Shown here: positions 9,347 to 18,022 of the stretch, in pieces | How positions within the stretch are numbered: the first letter of the stretch is position 1 | Layout: the number at the start of each line of letters is the position of its first letter | Source: Geodermatophilus obscurus | GTDB lineage: Bacteria > Actinomycetota > Actinomycetes > Mycobacteriales > Geodermatophilaceae | Reading direction: 5' to 3' | Length of the DNA stretch: 64,000 nt | Assembly: GCF_900115395.1 (NCBI RefSeq) | Contig: NZ_FOWE01000005.1 | Coordinates: 186,001 to 250,000, forward strand | The notes under the pieces: generated by a model | Databases searched by the model: none | What the model saw: the letters and a program-made list of their open reading frames with translations, nothing else | What the model was told of the DNA's origin: nothing | Program-made: the position numbers and the translations under genes

Positions 9347-10756
9347 TCACCGGGCCGCTGCGGCCGGCTGGCTGCGCCCCAGGCCGACCAGCTCGTCCAC
9401 GCCGCGGCGGATGCCGTCGGAGAGCACCTCGAGGTCGGGGAAGGCGTCGAAGTCGGCGTTGATGCCGAAGGTCATCGAGTCCAGGTAGCTGAAGATGCCG
9501 ATCGAGATCCGCGTCCCGCCGCCGATGGGCACGTACGGGTGCGCCGAGACCATCCGCCTGCCGAGCACGTACAGCGGCACGCGCGGCCCGGGGACGTTGG
9601 TGGTCACCGCCTGGCACCACAGCTGCCCGGCCGACGCCGCCGCGCGCACCCCGAGCGCCAGCAGCGTCGGGGCCACGTAGTCGCCCATCGCGATGATCGA
9701 GCGGGCGTCGACGGCCTGCATCGTGCGCTTGTAGTCGTCCATCTGCCGCCGGATCAGGGTCAGCCGCTCCACCGGGTCCGGCTCGCCGACGGGCAGGTCG
9801 ACGAACACCGCCGTCACCTGGTTGTTCAGCGACCCGCGCTCGTTCGGCCTGCGGACCGAGATGGGCACCATCGTGCGCACCACGGTGTCCCCGCCGAGGG
9901 CGCCGCGGCCCTGCAGCAGGTCGCGGAAGCCACGGGTGATCGCGGTGAGGACGACGTCGTTCACCGTGCCGCCGAGCGCCGTGCGAGCGGTCTTGAGCTC
10001 GGCGAACTCCGCGTCCGACCAGGCCCACCGGCGGTGCGGGCCGATCGGGCCGGTGAGCGTGCGCGCCAGCGGCGTGAGCGCCTGGCGGGCCAGCGCGGGC
10101 AGGGTCGCGGCCGCCGCACGGGCGCTGCCCACGAGGCTCTTCGCGCCGGCGGTGACCGCCTCGGGTCCGGGCAGGGAGGTGAGCTGGCGCAGCGGGGTGG
10201 TCACGGTCTCGGTGACGGCGCCGACGGCCATGGCCAGGCCCGACGGGGTGCGCTGCGGCGACCAGTCGCGCGGCGGGGCGTGCTCGGCGTCGGGGTCGAT
10301 GTCGAACATCACCTGCATGAGGTCGGTGCCGGCGACGCCGTCGACCATGCAGTGGTGGACCTTGGAGATGATCGCCCAGCGGTCGTCCTCCAGGCCCTCG
10401 ACCAGCCACACCTCCCACAGCGGCTTGGCCATGTCCAGGCGCTGGCCGAGCACCCGCCCCGCGAGGTTGCGCAGCTGCTCCTGCCCGCCGGGCTTCGGCA
10501 CCGCGGTGTGCCGCACGTGGTAGAGGATCTGGAAGTGCGGGTCGTCGACCCACAGCGGGCGGCCGAGGCTCATCGGCACCTCGCGGACCCGCTGCCGGTA
10601 GCGGGGGACCTGCGGGAGCTTGCTCAGCAGGAGCCGGACCAGGTCGCCGTAGGACGGCGCGGGGCCCTCGAACACGGCCACGGAGCCCACGTGCAGCGGG
10701 GCGTTCTCGGTCTCGGCGTAGTAGAAGCCGGCATCGGTGGCACTCAGTCGGTCCAC
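9347..10756 (-). CDS. WS/DGAT-type wax ester synthase / diacylglycerol acyltransferase
   Basis: A stand-alone 469-residue WS/DGAT. It opens with the family signature LSATDAGFYY, carries the catalytic HHCMVDG motif about residue 130 and has the C-terminal DUF1298 half (NVPGPR, and the closing ISIGIFSY-like strand). The enzyme condenses acyl-CoA with diacylglycerol or a fatty alcohol, making triacylglycerol or wax ester. GTG at 10756 was chosen because GAGGAGGGG lies just upstream. It is the second WS/DGAT domain within 8 kb, the other being the C-terminal part of the fusion at 2919-5873, which supports an active storage-lipid pathway. Confidence 0.92.
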   Translation of the reverse strand: MDRLSATDAGFYYAETENAPLHVGSVAVFEGPAPSYGDLVRLLLSKLPQVPRYRQRVREVPMSLGRPLWVDDPHFQILYHVRHTAVPKPGGQEQLRNLAGRVLGQRLDMAKPLWEVWLVEGLEDDRWAIISKVHHCMVDGVAGTDLMQVMFDIDPDAEHAPPRDWSPQRTPSGLAMAVGAVTETVTTPLRQLTSLPGPEAVTAGAKSLVGSARAAAATLPALARQALTPLARTLTGPIGPHRRWAWSDAEFAELKTARTALGGTVNDVVLTAITRGFRDLLQGRGALGGDTVVRTMVPISVRRPNERGSLNNQVTAVFVDLPVGEPDPVERLTLIRRQMDDYKRTMQAVDARSIIAMGDYVAPTLLALGVRAAASAGQLWCQAVTTNVPGPRVPLYVLGRRMVSAHPYVPIGGGTRISIGIFSYLDSMTFGINADFDAFPDLEVLSDGIRRGVDELVGLGRSQPAAAAR

Positions 10757-10826
10757 GGTCGCTCCCCTCCTCGTCGACGGTCGGGCGACGCTGCTGTGGT
10801 GCCGGACACAGTAGGCGGGCCCCGGC

Positions 10827-11828
10827 TCAGCCTGCCCGGCGGGCGGGGCCGGAGCCAGCGGCATCCACCCGGCCGAGCAGGGTGAGCAGCGCCTCGTCGA
10901 CGACGGCCGTGCGGGTCAGGTTGACGCTGTGCCCGGCGCCCGGGACGACGACGAGCTCGGTCCGCTCCCCGAGCAGCTCGGCCAGCCGGCGACCGTGCGC
11001 GGCCGGGGTCAGCCGGTCGTACTCCGCGGCGACGACGGTGACCGGCACCCGGCCCAGCACCGGCAGCGCCGCCGTCTCGTCGTGGTCGAGGAAGGTGCCG
11101 TAGAAGGCCATGGTCACCGTCAGCGGCGTCTCCTCGAGCATGTCCTGCACGACCCGCACCGCCTCCGGCGTCGCGTCGTCGCGGCCGAAGAGGTACGTGC
11201 GCATGTACCGGGCGCCGATCCGGGAGCCGCGGCGGCGGTAGCGCTCCAGCAGGGGCGCCAGCAGCCGCAGCCACCACAGGTAGAGCGGCAGCAGCCGCAG
11301 CGCCTGGAGCAGCTTCACGGCGGTGCCGAGCAGGCCGGTGGAGACGAGCCCGCCGGCCGAGGTGGCCAGCAGGAACGCGCCGACGACGCGGGTGCCGATC
11401 CAGTCCGGCCGCTGCCGGGCCAGCGCCATGACCGTCATCCCGCCCATCGAGTGCCCGGCGAGGACGACCGGCTGCCCGGCCGGGACGACGGCATCGAGCA
11501 CCAGCTGCAGGTCGCGGGCGGTGCGGTCGATGGTCGCCGTCGTCGGGTCGGCCCAGCTGGAGCGGCCGTGCCCGCGGTGGTCCCACAGCACGACGCGGGC
11601 GCGGTCGCGGACGGCCTCGCGCTGCAGCTCCCACTCGCCGAGGCGCGCGGTGAACCCGTGGCAGAACACCACGGTCAGCGGCGCGTCCTCGGGGCCGTCG
11701 AACTCCACGTGCAGGTCGACGCCGTCGTCGGTGCGGACGGTGCGCGACCCCGGCGGCGGTGGGCCGTCGGTGCCGGGGATGACCGGGATGCGGGGGGCGG
11801 CGGGGGAGGTCCGTCGGCGGCGGCGCAT
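10827..11828 (-). CDS. alpha/beta hydrolase
   Basis: A 333-residue hydrolase with VVFCHGF at the oxyanion loop, DHRGHGRS after it, a nucleophile elbow AGHSMGG and a C-terminal GAGHSVNL His segment, so a full Ser-Asp-His triad is likely. A lid region rich in aromatic and Leu residues sits in the middle (residues about 150-200). The ATG at 11828 has no clear ribosome site. It ends 70 bp before the WS/DGAT start and reads the same way. An esterase or lipase acting on the neighbouring pathway's products is possible, but that is inference from location only. Confidence 0.85.
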   Translation of the reverse strand: MRRRRRTSPAAPRIPVIPGTDGPPPPGSRTVRTDDGVDLHVEFDGPEDAPLTVVFCHGFTARLGEWELQREAVRDRARVVLWDHRGHGRSSWADPTTATIDRTARDLQLVLDAVVPAGQPVVLAGHSMGGMTVMALARQRPDWIGTRVVGAFLLATSAGGLVSTGLLGTAVKLLQALRLLPLYLWWLRLLAPLLERYRRRGSRIGARYMRTYLFGRDDATPEAVRVVQDMLEETPLTVTMAFYGTFLDHDETAALPVLGRVPVTVVAAEYDRLTPAAHGRRLAELLGERTELVVVPGAGHSVNLTRTAVVDEALLTLLGRVDAAGSGPARRAG

Positions 11829-11864
11829 CTGTCCATGACAGCGCAGGCGCGGGGCACCGGCGAC

Positions 11865-13817
11865 TCAGGTGCCCGGCACCGTCGTCTCGGGGCGGCGGCC
11901 GGGGGCTGCGTCGCGGACCAGGCGGCGGGCGGCGTCGACCTCGCGCGCCACGGGCGCCAGCACGCCGTCGGCGTCGATCTCGGCGTCGTCGGGCGGCCGG
12001 TGCGCGCGGACGTCGTCCTCCAGCTCGCGCAGCGCCCGCCGCAGCACCGCGACCTGCGCCGGGTCGGGGGTCCGGCCACCCTGCCCGACGGCGATCACGG
12101 CCTCGGTGACGGCGTCGGCAGTGCGCTCGAGCTGCACGATGACCGGCCACCACGCCGAGGCGCGGGAGCTGATCGGCGGCGGCTCGGCCAGGCGGCGCTG
12201 CAGCTGCGTCTGCACCTCGGTGAGCGCGCGGTAGGCCCGGCGCCGCGCCCGACGGCGGGTGGTGGGGTCGCCGGTGAAGGCCGCCCCCACGAAGTCGTCG
12301 AGGGCGAGGGTGGCGGCACGGAGCGCCTCGTCCAGCGGCGCCCGCCAGGTCTGCGGCCAGATCAGGTAGCCGGCGACCAGGACGATCGCGCAGCCGATGA
12401 GGGTGTCGACCAGGCGCGCCCCGACCAGCCCCGGGCCGCCGGGGACGGCCAGGTCGAGCAGCAGGATGATCACCGGCGTCTGGAAGACGGAGAACAGGCC
12501 GAAGTTCGCCCCCCGCGCCCACGGCAGCAGCCCCGCGCCCACGGCCATGGCGACCACCACCCAGCCGTCGCGCGGCAGGAACGACAGCAGCACCGACCCG
12601 ATGAGGACGCCGAGCAGCGTGCCGGCCCCGCGCTGGACGGCCCGGGTGAACACCGACCCGAAGTCGGGCTTGAGCACGATCGCCACGGTGAGCAGCACCC
12701 AGTAGGGGCGCTCGATGGGCAGCAGCTGGCGGGCGACCTCGGCGATGCTCATGCACAGCACGAGCCGGAGGGCGAAGTCGCGGGTGTCGCGGCTGCCGAG
12801 GGTGCGGTCGGCCAGGTCGCGCAGCCGCTCGCGCCCGGACGGCCGGGGCGGGGTGACGGCGGCCTCCGCGCGCTCCTCCGGGTCGCCGACCACCGCCCAC
12901 GCCAGGCGGACCCCGTGCCGCACCGCGCGCCGCTGCGGCGGGCCCTGGTCCAGCGGCGGCGGCCGGTCGGCGGGCAGCTCCCGGTCGCCGGTCACCGCGG
13001 CGGCCAGCGCGTGCACCGCGGTGACGTCGTGCGGGTCGGCGTGCACCCCGGCGCGTGCGGAGGCGACGGCGGCCTCGACCAGGGGTGCCGCGGCGTTGAG
13101 CACCCCGGCGAGCTCCGACAGCTCCCGGTTGCGGCCGGCCAGGAGGCTCCGGGTGCGGATCACCCGGTCGTAGGCGGCGTTGAGCGCGGTGGTCAGGTCG
13201 CGGCGCGCGTCGTCGGTGCCCTCGGTGCCCACGGCGGTGAGCAGGCCGGCGATGCGGGTGAGGACGGCGGCCACCGCGGCGCGGTCGGGGTCGCCGGGCT
13301 CGGTCGCGGACTGGACCAGCGTCCCGAGCGTGGCCCACGCCGCGCCGACGGCGAACCAGGCAACCTCCGCCGCCGGCGACAGCGAGGTCACCAGCCCGGA
13401 CGCCAGCGCGGTGTAGACGAGCAGCTGCAGCGCGCCCAGCGACAGCGCCGAGTTGACGGCGCTGATCAGCGCCGCGGCTGCCGCGAGCAGCGCCACGACG
13501 ACCACCGGCAGCACCCCGCCGCCGCTGGCGTACTGCCCGGCCACCAGCCCGACGGCGCCGAGGCCGACGGCGGCCGCGGTGCGCCGCAGCCGCTCGCGCA
13601 GCGGCCCGCCCTGCGGGGCCAGGGTGGCCGCGAGCGCCCCGGTGGTGGCGAAGACCCCGGCACCGAGCGCCGCGTCCCCGCCGACCACCAGGGCGACGGC
13701 CAGCGGCGCGGGCACGGTGACGGCGAAGCGGGCGACGTCGCGCCAGGGCACCGGCGGGGGAGTGGTGCGCACCAGTTCCTCGAGCCACGCGGGGGCGCGC
13801 CGCGACCGGTCCGCCAC
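11865..13817 (-). CDS. FUSC-type integral membrane protein
   Basis: A 650-residue protein built of two copies of a hydrophobic multi-helix block, residues about 30-180 and 340-490, each followed by a soluble helical domain. This is the layout of the FUSC family (aromatic acid/fusaric acid exporter-like, also YccS/YhfK). The second block carries the characteristic ERPYWVLLT segment followed by RGAGTLLG. Start is GTG 13817 with GAGAGG upstream. It ends 36 bp before the hydrolase start. FUSC proteins are linked to efflux of small aromatic acids, but many members are uncharacterised and no substrate can be named here. Confidence 0.8.
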   Translation of the reverse strand: MADRSRRAPAWLEELVRTTPPPVPWRDVARFAVTVPAPLAVALVVGGDAALGAGVFATTGALAATLAPQGGPLRERLRRTAAAVGLGAVGLVAGQYASGGGVLPVVVVALLAAAAALISAVNSALSLGALQLLVYTALASGLVTSLSPAAEVAWFAVGAAWATLGTLVQSATEPGDPDRAAVAAVLTRIAGLLTAVGTEGTDDARRDLTTALNAAYDRVIRTRSLLAGRNRELSELAGVLNAAAPLVEAAVASARAGVHADPHDVTAVHALAAAVTGDRELPADRPPPLDQGPPQRRAVRHGVRLAWAVVGDPEERAEAAVTPPRPSGRERLRDLADRTLGSRDTRDFALRLVLCMSIAEVARQLLPIERPYWVLLTVAIVLKPDFGSVFTRAVQRGAGTLLGVLIGSVLLSFLPRDGWVVVAMAVGAGLLPWARGANFGLFSVFQTPVIILLLDLAVPGGPGLVGARLVDTLIGCAIVLVAGYLIWPQTWRAPLDEALRAATLALDDFVGAAFTGDPTTRRRARRRAYRALTEVQTQLQRRLAEPPPISSRASAWWPVIVQLERTADAVTEAVIAVGQGGRTPDPAQVAVLRRALRELEDDVRAHRPPDDAEIDADGVLAPVAREVDAARRLVRDAAPGRRPETTVPGT

Positions 13818-13874
13818 GTCGGGCAGCCTCTCACCCGCTCTGGGGGGCCGCCGGGATCAGGTGACCTGATCGTG

Positions 13875-13918
13875 GCGCGTCCTCCCTCACGGTCTGCGGT
13901 GGGGGAGGACGCGTTGCG
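13875..13918. terminator. hairpin downstream of divergent genes, possible stem-loop
   Basis: GCGTCCTCCCTCAC and GTGGGGGAGGACGC form a near-perfect 14-bp inverted repeat (one mismatch) separated by about 9 bases. It lies between the start of the FUSC gene and the start of the acetyltransferase, so it is not at a gene end. It may be part of the tandem repeat that follows rather than a terminator. No T-tract. Confidence 0.3.
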
Positions 13919-13965
13919 GTGAGCCAGGACGCGTTGCGGTGGGGCAGGACGCGTTGCGGTGCGGG
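13906..13965. repeat. three tandem 20-bp repeats
   Basis: The core AGGACGCGTTGCGGTG is repeated three times with a 20-bp period, at 13906, 13926 and 13946; a fourth partial copy (AGGACG) follows at 13966. Only the last four bases of each unit vary. The repeats sit just upstream of the acetyltransferase GTG at 14005. They are too few and too short-spaced for a CRISPR array. Confidence 0.85.
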
Positions 13966-14004
13966 AGGACGCCGCGCCGCCCGTGCACGCGGCAGCATGA
14001 CGGC

Positions 14005-14490
14005 GTGGACGCCGACGTGCGGGTCGCCGACCCGGCCGACCTCGAGCGGCTGCCGGAGGTGGAGGCCGCCGCGGACGCGCTCTTCGAGCCGCTCGGCATC
14101 ACCGGCCTCCCGCCGCCGCAGACCGCGCAGCAGCGTGCGGCGTCCTGGCGGGTCCTGGTCGCCGGACGCCCCGCCGTCGGCTTCGCCGCCCTGCAGCGGG
14201 TCGACGACGACGTGCACCTCGAGCAGCTCTCCGTGCACCCGTCGGCCGGGCGGCGTGGGCTCGGGACCGCCCTGCTCGACGCCGCCGTGCGGGCCGCGCG
14301 GGAGGCCGGGGCGGCGCGGGTCACGCTGACCACGTACGCCGACGTCCCGTGGAACGGGCCCTGGTACGCCGCCCGCGGCTTCACGGTGCTGCCCGACCCC
14401 GGTCCGGAGCTGACCGCGCTGCTCGCCGCGGAGGCCACCGTCGGGCTGACCGTCCACGGCCGCCGGATCGCGATGGCCCGGCCGCTCTGA
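14005..14490 (+). CDS. GNAT family N-acetyltransferase
   Basis: A 161-residue GNAT-fold protein that would transfer acetyl from acetyl-CoA to an amine. The acetyl-CoA binding loop is SAGRRGLGTALL (R/Q-x-x-G-x-G/A pattern) about residue 80, preceded by the strand HLEQLSVHP, and the C-terminal WYAARGF motif is typical of the family. GTG 14005 was chosen because upstream sequence is the tandem repeat. A -10-like CAGCAT ends 6 bases before it, so the message may be leaderless. It precedes the NIF3 operon by 16 bp. The substrate is unknown. Confidence 0.85.
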   Translation: MDADVRVADPADLERLPEVEAAADALFEPLGITGLPPPQTAQQRAASWRVLVAGRPAVGFAALQRVDDDVHLEQLSVHPSAGRRGLGTALLDAAVRAAREAGAARVTLTTYADVPWNGPWYAARGFTVLPDPGPELTALLAAEATVGLTVHGRRIAMARPL

Positions 14491-14506
14491 CCTAGGGTCG
14501 GCGCCC

Positions 14507-15358
14507 GTGACCGCCACCCTGGGCGAGGTCGTCGCCGCGCTGGAGGCCCGCTACGACCCGGCGCTGGCCGAGAGCTGGGACGCCGTCGGGCTGGTGTGCG
14601 GTGACCCGGCCGACCCGGTCGAGCGGGTGCTCGTCGCCGTGGACCCGGTCGCCGCCGTGGTCGACGAGGCGGTCGAGAGCGGTGCCGGACTGCTGGTCAC
14701 CCACCACCCGCTGTTCCTCACCGCGGTGCACGGCGTGCCCGCCGACGACCCGAAGGGGCGCCTGGTGCACCGGCTGGTGCGGGCCGGCTGCGGGCTGTTC
14801 GTCGCCCACACCAACGCCGACCGCGCCGCCGATGTCGGCGTCAACGACGCGCTGGCCGCCGTCCTCGGGCTGACCGCGACCCGGCCGCTGGAGCCGGTCG
14901 CCCCGGGCTCGCGGCAGGGGCTGGGCCGGGTGGGGGAGCTGGCGGAGCCGACGACGCTGGCCGCCTTCGCCGCGCACGCGGCGGCCGTGCTGCCGGCGAC
15001 GGCGGGCGGGGTGCGCGCGGCCGGCGACCCGGACCGCCCGGTGCGCACGGTCGCCGTGTGCGGGGGCAGCGGCGGCTCGCTGCTGCCGGCCGCCGCGGCC
15101 GCCGGCGCCGACGTCCTGCTCACCAGCGACCTGCGGCACCACCCGGTCTCGGAGTCGCAGGAGCGCCCCGGGCCGGCCGTCTGCGACGTCGCGCACTTCG
15201 CCTCCGAGTGGCCCTGGGTACCGGTCGCCGCCGAGGTGCTGGCCGCGGACCTCTCCGGCAGGGTCGCGGTGGCCGCCTCCCGGCTGCGCACCGATCCCTG
15301 GGCGGTGCACGCGAGCCCGCCGGGGGGCGCCGGGTCCGCGGGTAGGTTGAGCGGGTGA
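14507..15358 (+). CDS. NIF3-like dinuclear metal-centre protein
   Basis: A 283-residue member of the NIF3/YbgI family (DUF34), which forms hexameric rings with two metal ions per active site. The metal ligands are visible as THHPLFL near residue 65, HTNAD near residue 105 and, toward the C-terminus, DVAHFASE. Its biochemical role is still debated; a GTP cyclohydrolase I-like or hydrolase function has been proposed for relatives. Start is GTG 14507, with TAGGGT eight bases upstream. Its last codon overlaps the next start (GTGA). The order matches Rv2230c-Rv2229c-Rv2228c in M. tuberculosis. Confidence 0.9.
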   Translation: MTATLGEVVAALEARYDPALAESWDAVGLVCGDPADPVERVLVAVDPVAAVVDEAVESGAGLLVTHHPLFLTAVHGVPADDPKGRLVHRLVRAGCGLFVAHTNADRAADVGVNDALAAVLGLTATRPLEPVAPGSRQGLGRVGELAEPTTLAAFAAHAAAVLPATAGGVRAAGDPDRPVRTVAVCGGSGGSLLPAAAAAGADVLLTSDLRHHPVSESQERPGPAVCDVAHFASEWPWVPVAAEVLAADLSGRVAVAASRLRTDPWAVHASPPGGAGSAGRLSG

Positions 15359-16095
15359 AGGCCGACCACTTCGAGCAGCAGAAGCTCCTGGCCCTGGCCG
15401 ACGAGGACGTCGCGCTCACCCAGCTCGCCCACCGGAAGCGGACCCTGCCGGAGGTCGCCGCCGTCGAGGCCGCAGCGGGGTCCGAGCGGGCCTTCGCGGA
15501 GGCCGAGGTCCGGGCGGGGACCGAGGTGCGCGACCTCGACCGGGAGCAGAAGCGGCTCGAGGCCGACGTCGACACCGTCCGGACGCGGGCGTCGCGCGAC
15601 CAGTCGCGGATCGACTCCGGTGCGGCGACGGCGAAGGAGATCACCTCGCTGCAGTCGGAGCTGCAGTCGCTCGCCCGGCGGCAGTCCGACCTCGAGGACC
15701 AGGTGCTCGAGCTCATGGAGCGCCGGGAGACCGCCGACGCCGCGCTCGCCGCTGCGCAGTCCGGCCGCGCCTCCGCCGCCGCCGACCGGGAGCGGGCCGA
15801 GCAGCTGCGCGACGACGCCCTCGCCGACATCGCCGACTCGACCGGACGCCACCAGGCCACGCGGGACGAGGTCGCCGCCGGCCTGTCGGAGCCGCTGCTG
15901 TCGCTGTACGACCGCATCCGCAAGCAGACCGGCACCACCGGCGCGGCGATGCTCAAGGCGCGCCAGTGCCAGGGCTGCCGGATCGAGCTCAACGGCCGCG
16001 AGCTCGCCGCCGTCCGCAACGCCGACCCGCACGAGGTCGTCCGGTGCGAGAACTGCGGCCGGATCCTGGTCCGCACCGCCGAGTCGGGGCTGTGA
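15355..16095 (+). CDS. coiled-coil zinc-ribbon protein
   Basis: A 246-residue protein made of a long heptad-rich coiled coil (residues about 10-180, high in Glu, Arg, Ala and Leu) and a C-terminal C4 zinc ribbon with CQGC and CENC knuckles about 22 residues apart. It corresponds to the Rv2229c/COG1579 family, whose function is not settled; a nucleic-acid or RNA-associated scaffold role is suggested by the ribbon. The GTG start overlaps the NIF3 stop and its own stop overlaps the next GTG, so the three genes are translationally coupled. An additional TAGGTT hexamer at 15343 could drive an internal leaderless transcript. Confidence 0.88.
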   Translation: MKADHFEQQKLLALADEDVALTQLAHRKRTLPEVAAVEAAAGSERAFAEAEVRAGTEVRDLDREQKRLEADVDTVRTRASRDQSRIDSGAATAKEITSLQSELQSLARRQSDLEDQVLELMERRETADAALAAAQSGRASAAADRERAEQLRDDALADIADSTGRHQATRDEVAAGLSEPLLSLYDRIRKQTGTTGAAMLKARQCQGCRIELNGRELAAVRNADPHEVVRCENCGRILVRTAESGL

Positions 16096-17186
16096 GCCGC
16101 CGGTTCGTCGTGGAGGCCGACGGGGGCTCGCGGGGCAACCCGGGTCCGGCCGGCTACGGCGCGCTGGTCCGCGACGCCGACACCGGGCGGGTGCTCGCCG
16201 AGCGCGCCGCATCCGTCGGCCGGGCCACGAACAACGTCGCCGAGTACGGCGGCCTGGTGGCCGGGCTGCAGGCCGCCCTCGACCTCGACCCGGGCGCGCA
16301 GGTCGAGGTGCGGATGGACTCCAAGCTCGTCGTCGAGCAGATGTCGGGGCGATGGAAGATCAAGCACCCGGACATGCAGAAGCTCGCCGTGCAGGCCCGC
16401 GACATCGCCCGCCGGCTCGGCGGCGTCCGCTACACCTGGGTGCCGCGGGCGCAGAACGGCGCCGCCGACGCCCTGGCCAACAGCGCCATGGACGGCCGGC
16501 CGGTGCACCGCGACCTGGCCGCCGAGCCGTCGGTGGCCGAGGACGACGTCCAGCCCACGGCCGAGCCCGCCCCGGTCGTCACCACGGTGACGCACCTGCT
16601 GCGGCACGGGCGGACCGAGCACACACCCGAGCGTCGCTACAGCGGCCGCAACGACCTGCCGCTGTCGGCCACCGGGCGCGCCGAGGCCGAGGCGGCGGCC
16701 GCCCGGGCGGCGGACCTCGGCATCGAGGTCGTCGTCGCCTCCCCGCTGCGCCGCACGCGGGAGACCGCGGAGGTCGTGGCCGCCGCGCTGGGCCTGCCGG
16801 TCGAGTTCGACGACGACCTGGTCGAGCTCGACTTCGGCGACCTCGAGGGGCTGACCGCCACCGAGGCGCGGGAGCGGCACCCGCTGGCGGCCCGCCGGTT
16901 CACGTCCGACGTGACCGTGGCGGCGCCGAACGGCGAGTCGGTGGCCGACGTGGCGAAGCGGGTCGCGCGGGCCCGCGTCCGGCTGCTCGAGCGGCACGCC
17001 GGGCGGACCGTGCTCGTGGTCAGCCACGTGACGCCGATCAAGCTGCTGCTGGCCGCCGGCCTCGGGGTCGGGGACGAGGTGGTGCACCGGGTGTTCCTGG
17101 AGGCCGCGTCGCTGTCGACCGTGGCGTGGTCCTCCGACGGCCGCACGTCCGTCCGCCTGGTCAACGACACGGCGCACCTGCGCTGA
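16092..17186 (+). CDS. bifunctional RNase HI / histidine-phosphatase protein
   Basis: A 364-residue two-domain protein. Residues 1 to about 135 form an RNase HI: first carboxylate in EADGGSRGNPGP, then NNVAEY and MDSKLVVEQM, giving the D-E-D metal-binding set that cuts the RNA strand of RNA/DNA hybrids. Residues about 165-364 form a histidine phosphatase with LLRHGRTEH and the later VVSHVTPIK His. This pairing is that of Rv2228c, where the phosphatase half acts like an alpha-ribazole phosphatase (CobC type). Start GTG 16092 overlaps the upstream stop. The operon ends in a large inverted repeat. Confidence 0.92.
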   Translation: MSRRFVVEADGGSRGNPGPAGYGALVRDADTGRVLAERAASVGRATNNVAEYGGLVAGLQAALDLDPGAQVEVRMDSKLVVEQMSGRWKIKHPDMQKLAVQARDIARRLGGVRYTWVPRAQNGAADALANSAMDGRPVHRDLAAEPSVAEDDVQPTAEPAPVVTTVTHLLRHGRTEHTPERRYSGRNDLPLSATGRAEAEAAAARAADLGIEVVVASPLRRTRETAEVVAAALGLPVEFDDDLVELDFGDLEGLTATEARERHPLAARRFTSDVTVAAPNGESVADVAKRVARARVRLLERHAGRTVLVVSHVTPIKLLLAAGLGVGDEVVHRVFLEAASLSTVAWSSDGRTSVRLVNDTAHLR

Positions 17187-17189
17187 GGC

Positions 17190-17257
17190 CCGTCGAGATC
17201 GCGTGATCTCGCACGTCCGGGGCGTCCCCGGCGTACGAGATCACGCGATCTCGACGG
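17190..17257. terminator. perfect 22-bp inverted repeat, bidirectional terminator or REP-like element
   Basis: Arms at 17190-17211 and 17236-17257 are perfect reverse complements. The 24-base loop holds a second hairpin (CCGGGG-CGT-CCCCGG). Each arm is itself nearly palindromic around CGAGATC and GATCTCG, so the element could also form two small hairpins. It lies between the convergent ends of the RNase HI gene and the ABC ATPase gene. There is no T-tract. Confidence 0.7.
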
Positions 17258-17278
17258 CATAGGGAGGGGAGGGACGGC

Positions 17279-18022
17279 CTACAGCCGGCCGGCGTCGATG
17301 ACGCGGCGGAGGAACTGCCGGGTCCGCGGGTGCTGCGGCTCACCGAGCACCTGCGCCGGCGGTCCGGACTCCAGCAGCACCCCGCCGTCGAGGAAGGCCA
17401 CCGTGTCGGCCACCTGGCGGGCGAAGCCCATCTCGTGGGTGGCCATCACGATCGTCATCCCCTGCGCGGCGACCTCGCGCACCAGCGCCAGCACCTCGCC
17501 GACGAGCTCGGGGTCGAGCGCGCTGGTCACCTCGTCGAGCAGGAGCACCCGCGGGCGGACGGCGAGCGCCCGCACGATCGCCACCCGCTGCTGCTGCCCA
17601 CCGGAGAGCCGGTCGGGGTACTCGGCCGCCTTGTCGCCCAGCCCGATCCGGTCGAGCAGCGCCCGCGCCTCCTCGGCCGCCTCGGACCTCGACCGCCCGT
17701 GCACGACCGTCGGCGCGAGCGTCACGTTGTCGAGCACCGACAGGTGCGGGAACAGGTTGTAGGCCTGGAAGACCACGCCCATCCGCCGGCGCACCCGGTC
17801 GGCGTCGGCCCGCGGGTCGGTGACGTCCTCCCCGTCGAGCAGCACCTGGCCGTCGTCGACGGTCTCCAGCAGCGACGCGCAGCGCAGCAGCGTCGACTTG
17901 CCCGATCCCGACCCGCCGATGAGCGCCACCACGCGGTGCTCGTCGACGGCGAGGTCGACCCCGCGCAGCACCACGTTCGCGCCGAACGCCTTCACGATCC
18001 CGCGCAGCTCCAGGACACTCAC
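17279..18022 (-). CDS. polar amino acid ABC transporter, ATP-binding protein
   Basis: A 247-residue ABC ATPase of the GlnQ/PAAT type. Walker A is GGSGSGKST, the Q-loop is followed by QAYNLFPHL, the signature is LSGGQQQRV, Walker B is VLLLDEVTSAL and the switch is ATHEMGFA. The QAYNLFPHLSVLDNV segment is characteristic of polar amino acid importers. The GTG start at 18022 overlaps the permease stop (GTGA). With the permease and lipoprotein it forms a complete one-permease import system, energising uptake across the membrane. Confidence 0.95.
   Translation of the reverse strand: MSVLELRGIVKAFGANVVLRGVDLAVDEHRVVALIGGSGSGKSTLLRCASLLETVDDGQVLLDGEDVTDPRADADRVRRRMGVVFQAYNLFPHLSVLDNVTLAPTVVHGRSRSEAAEEARALLDRIGLGDKAAEYPDRLSGGQQQRVAIVRALAVRPRVLLLDEVTSALDPELVGEVLALVREVAAQGMTIVMATHEMGFARQVADTVAFLDGGVLLESGPPAQVLGEPQHPRTRQFLRRVIDAGRL

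Noticed and set aside
13906..13971. Regular repeats taken for a CRISPR array.
   Set aside because: The period is only 20 bp, the repeats are contiguous without unique spacers and no cas gene is near.
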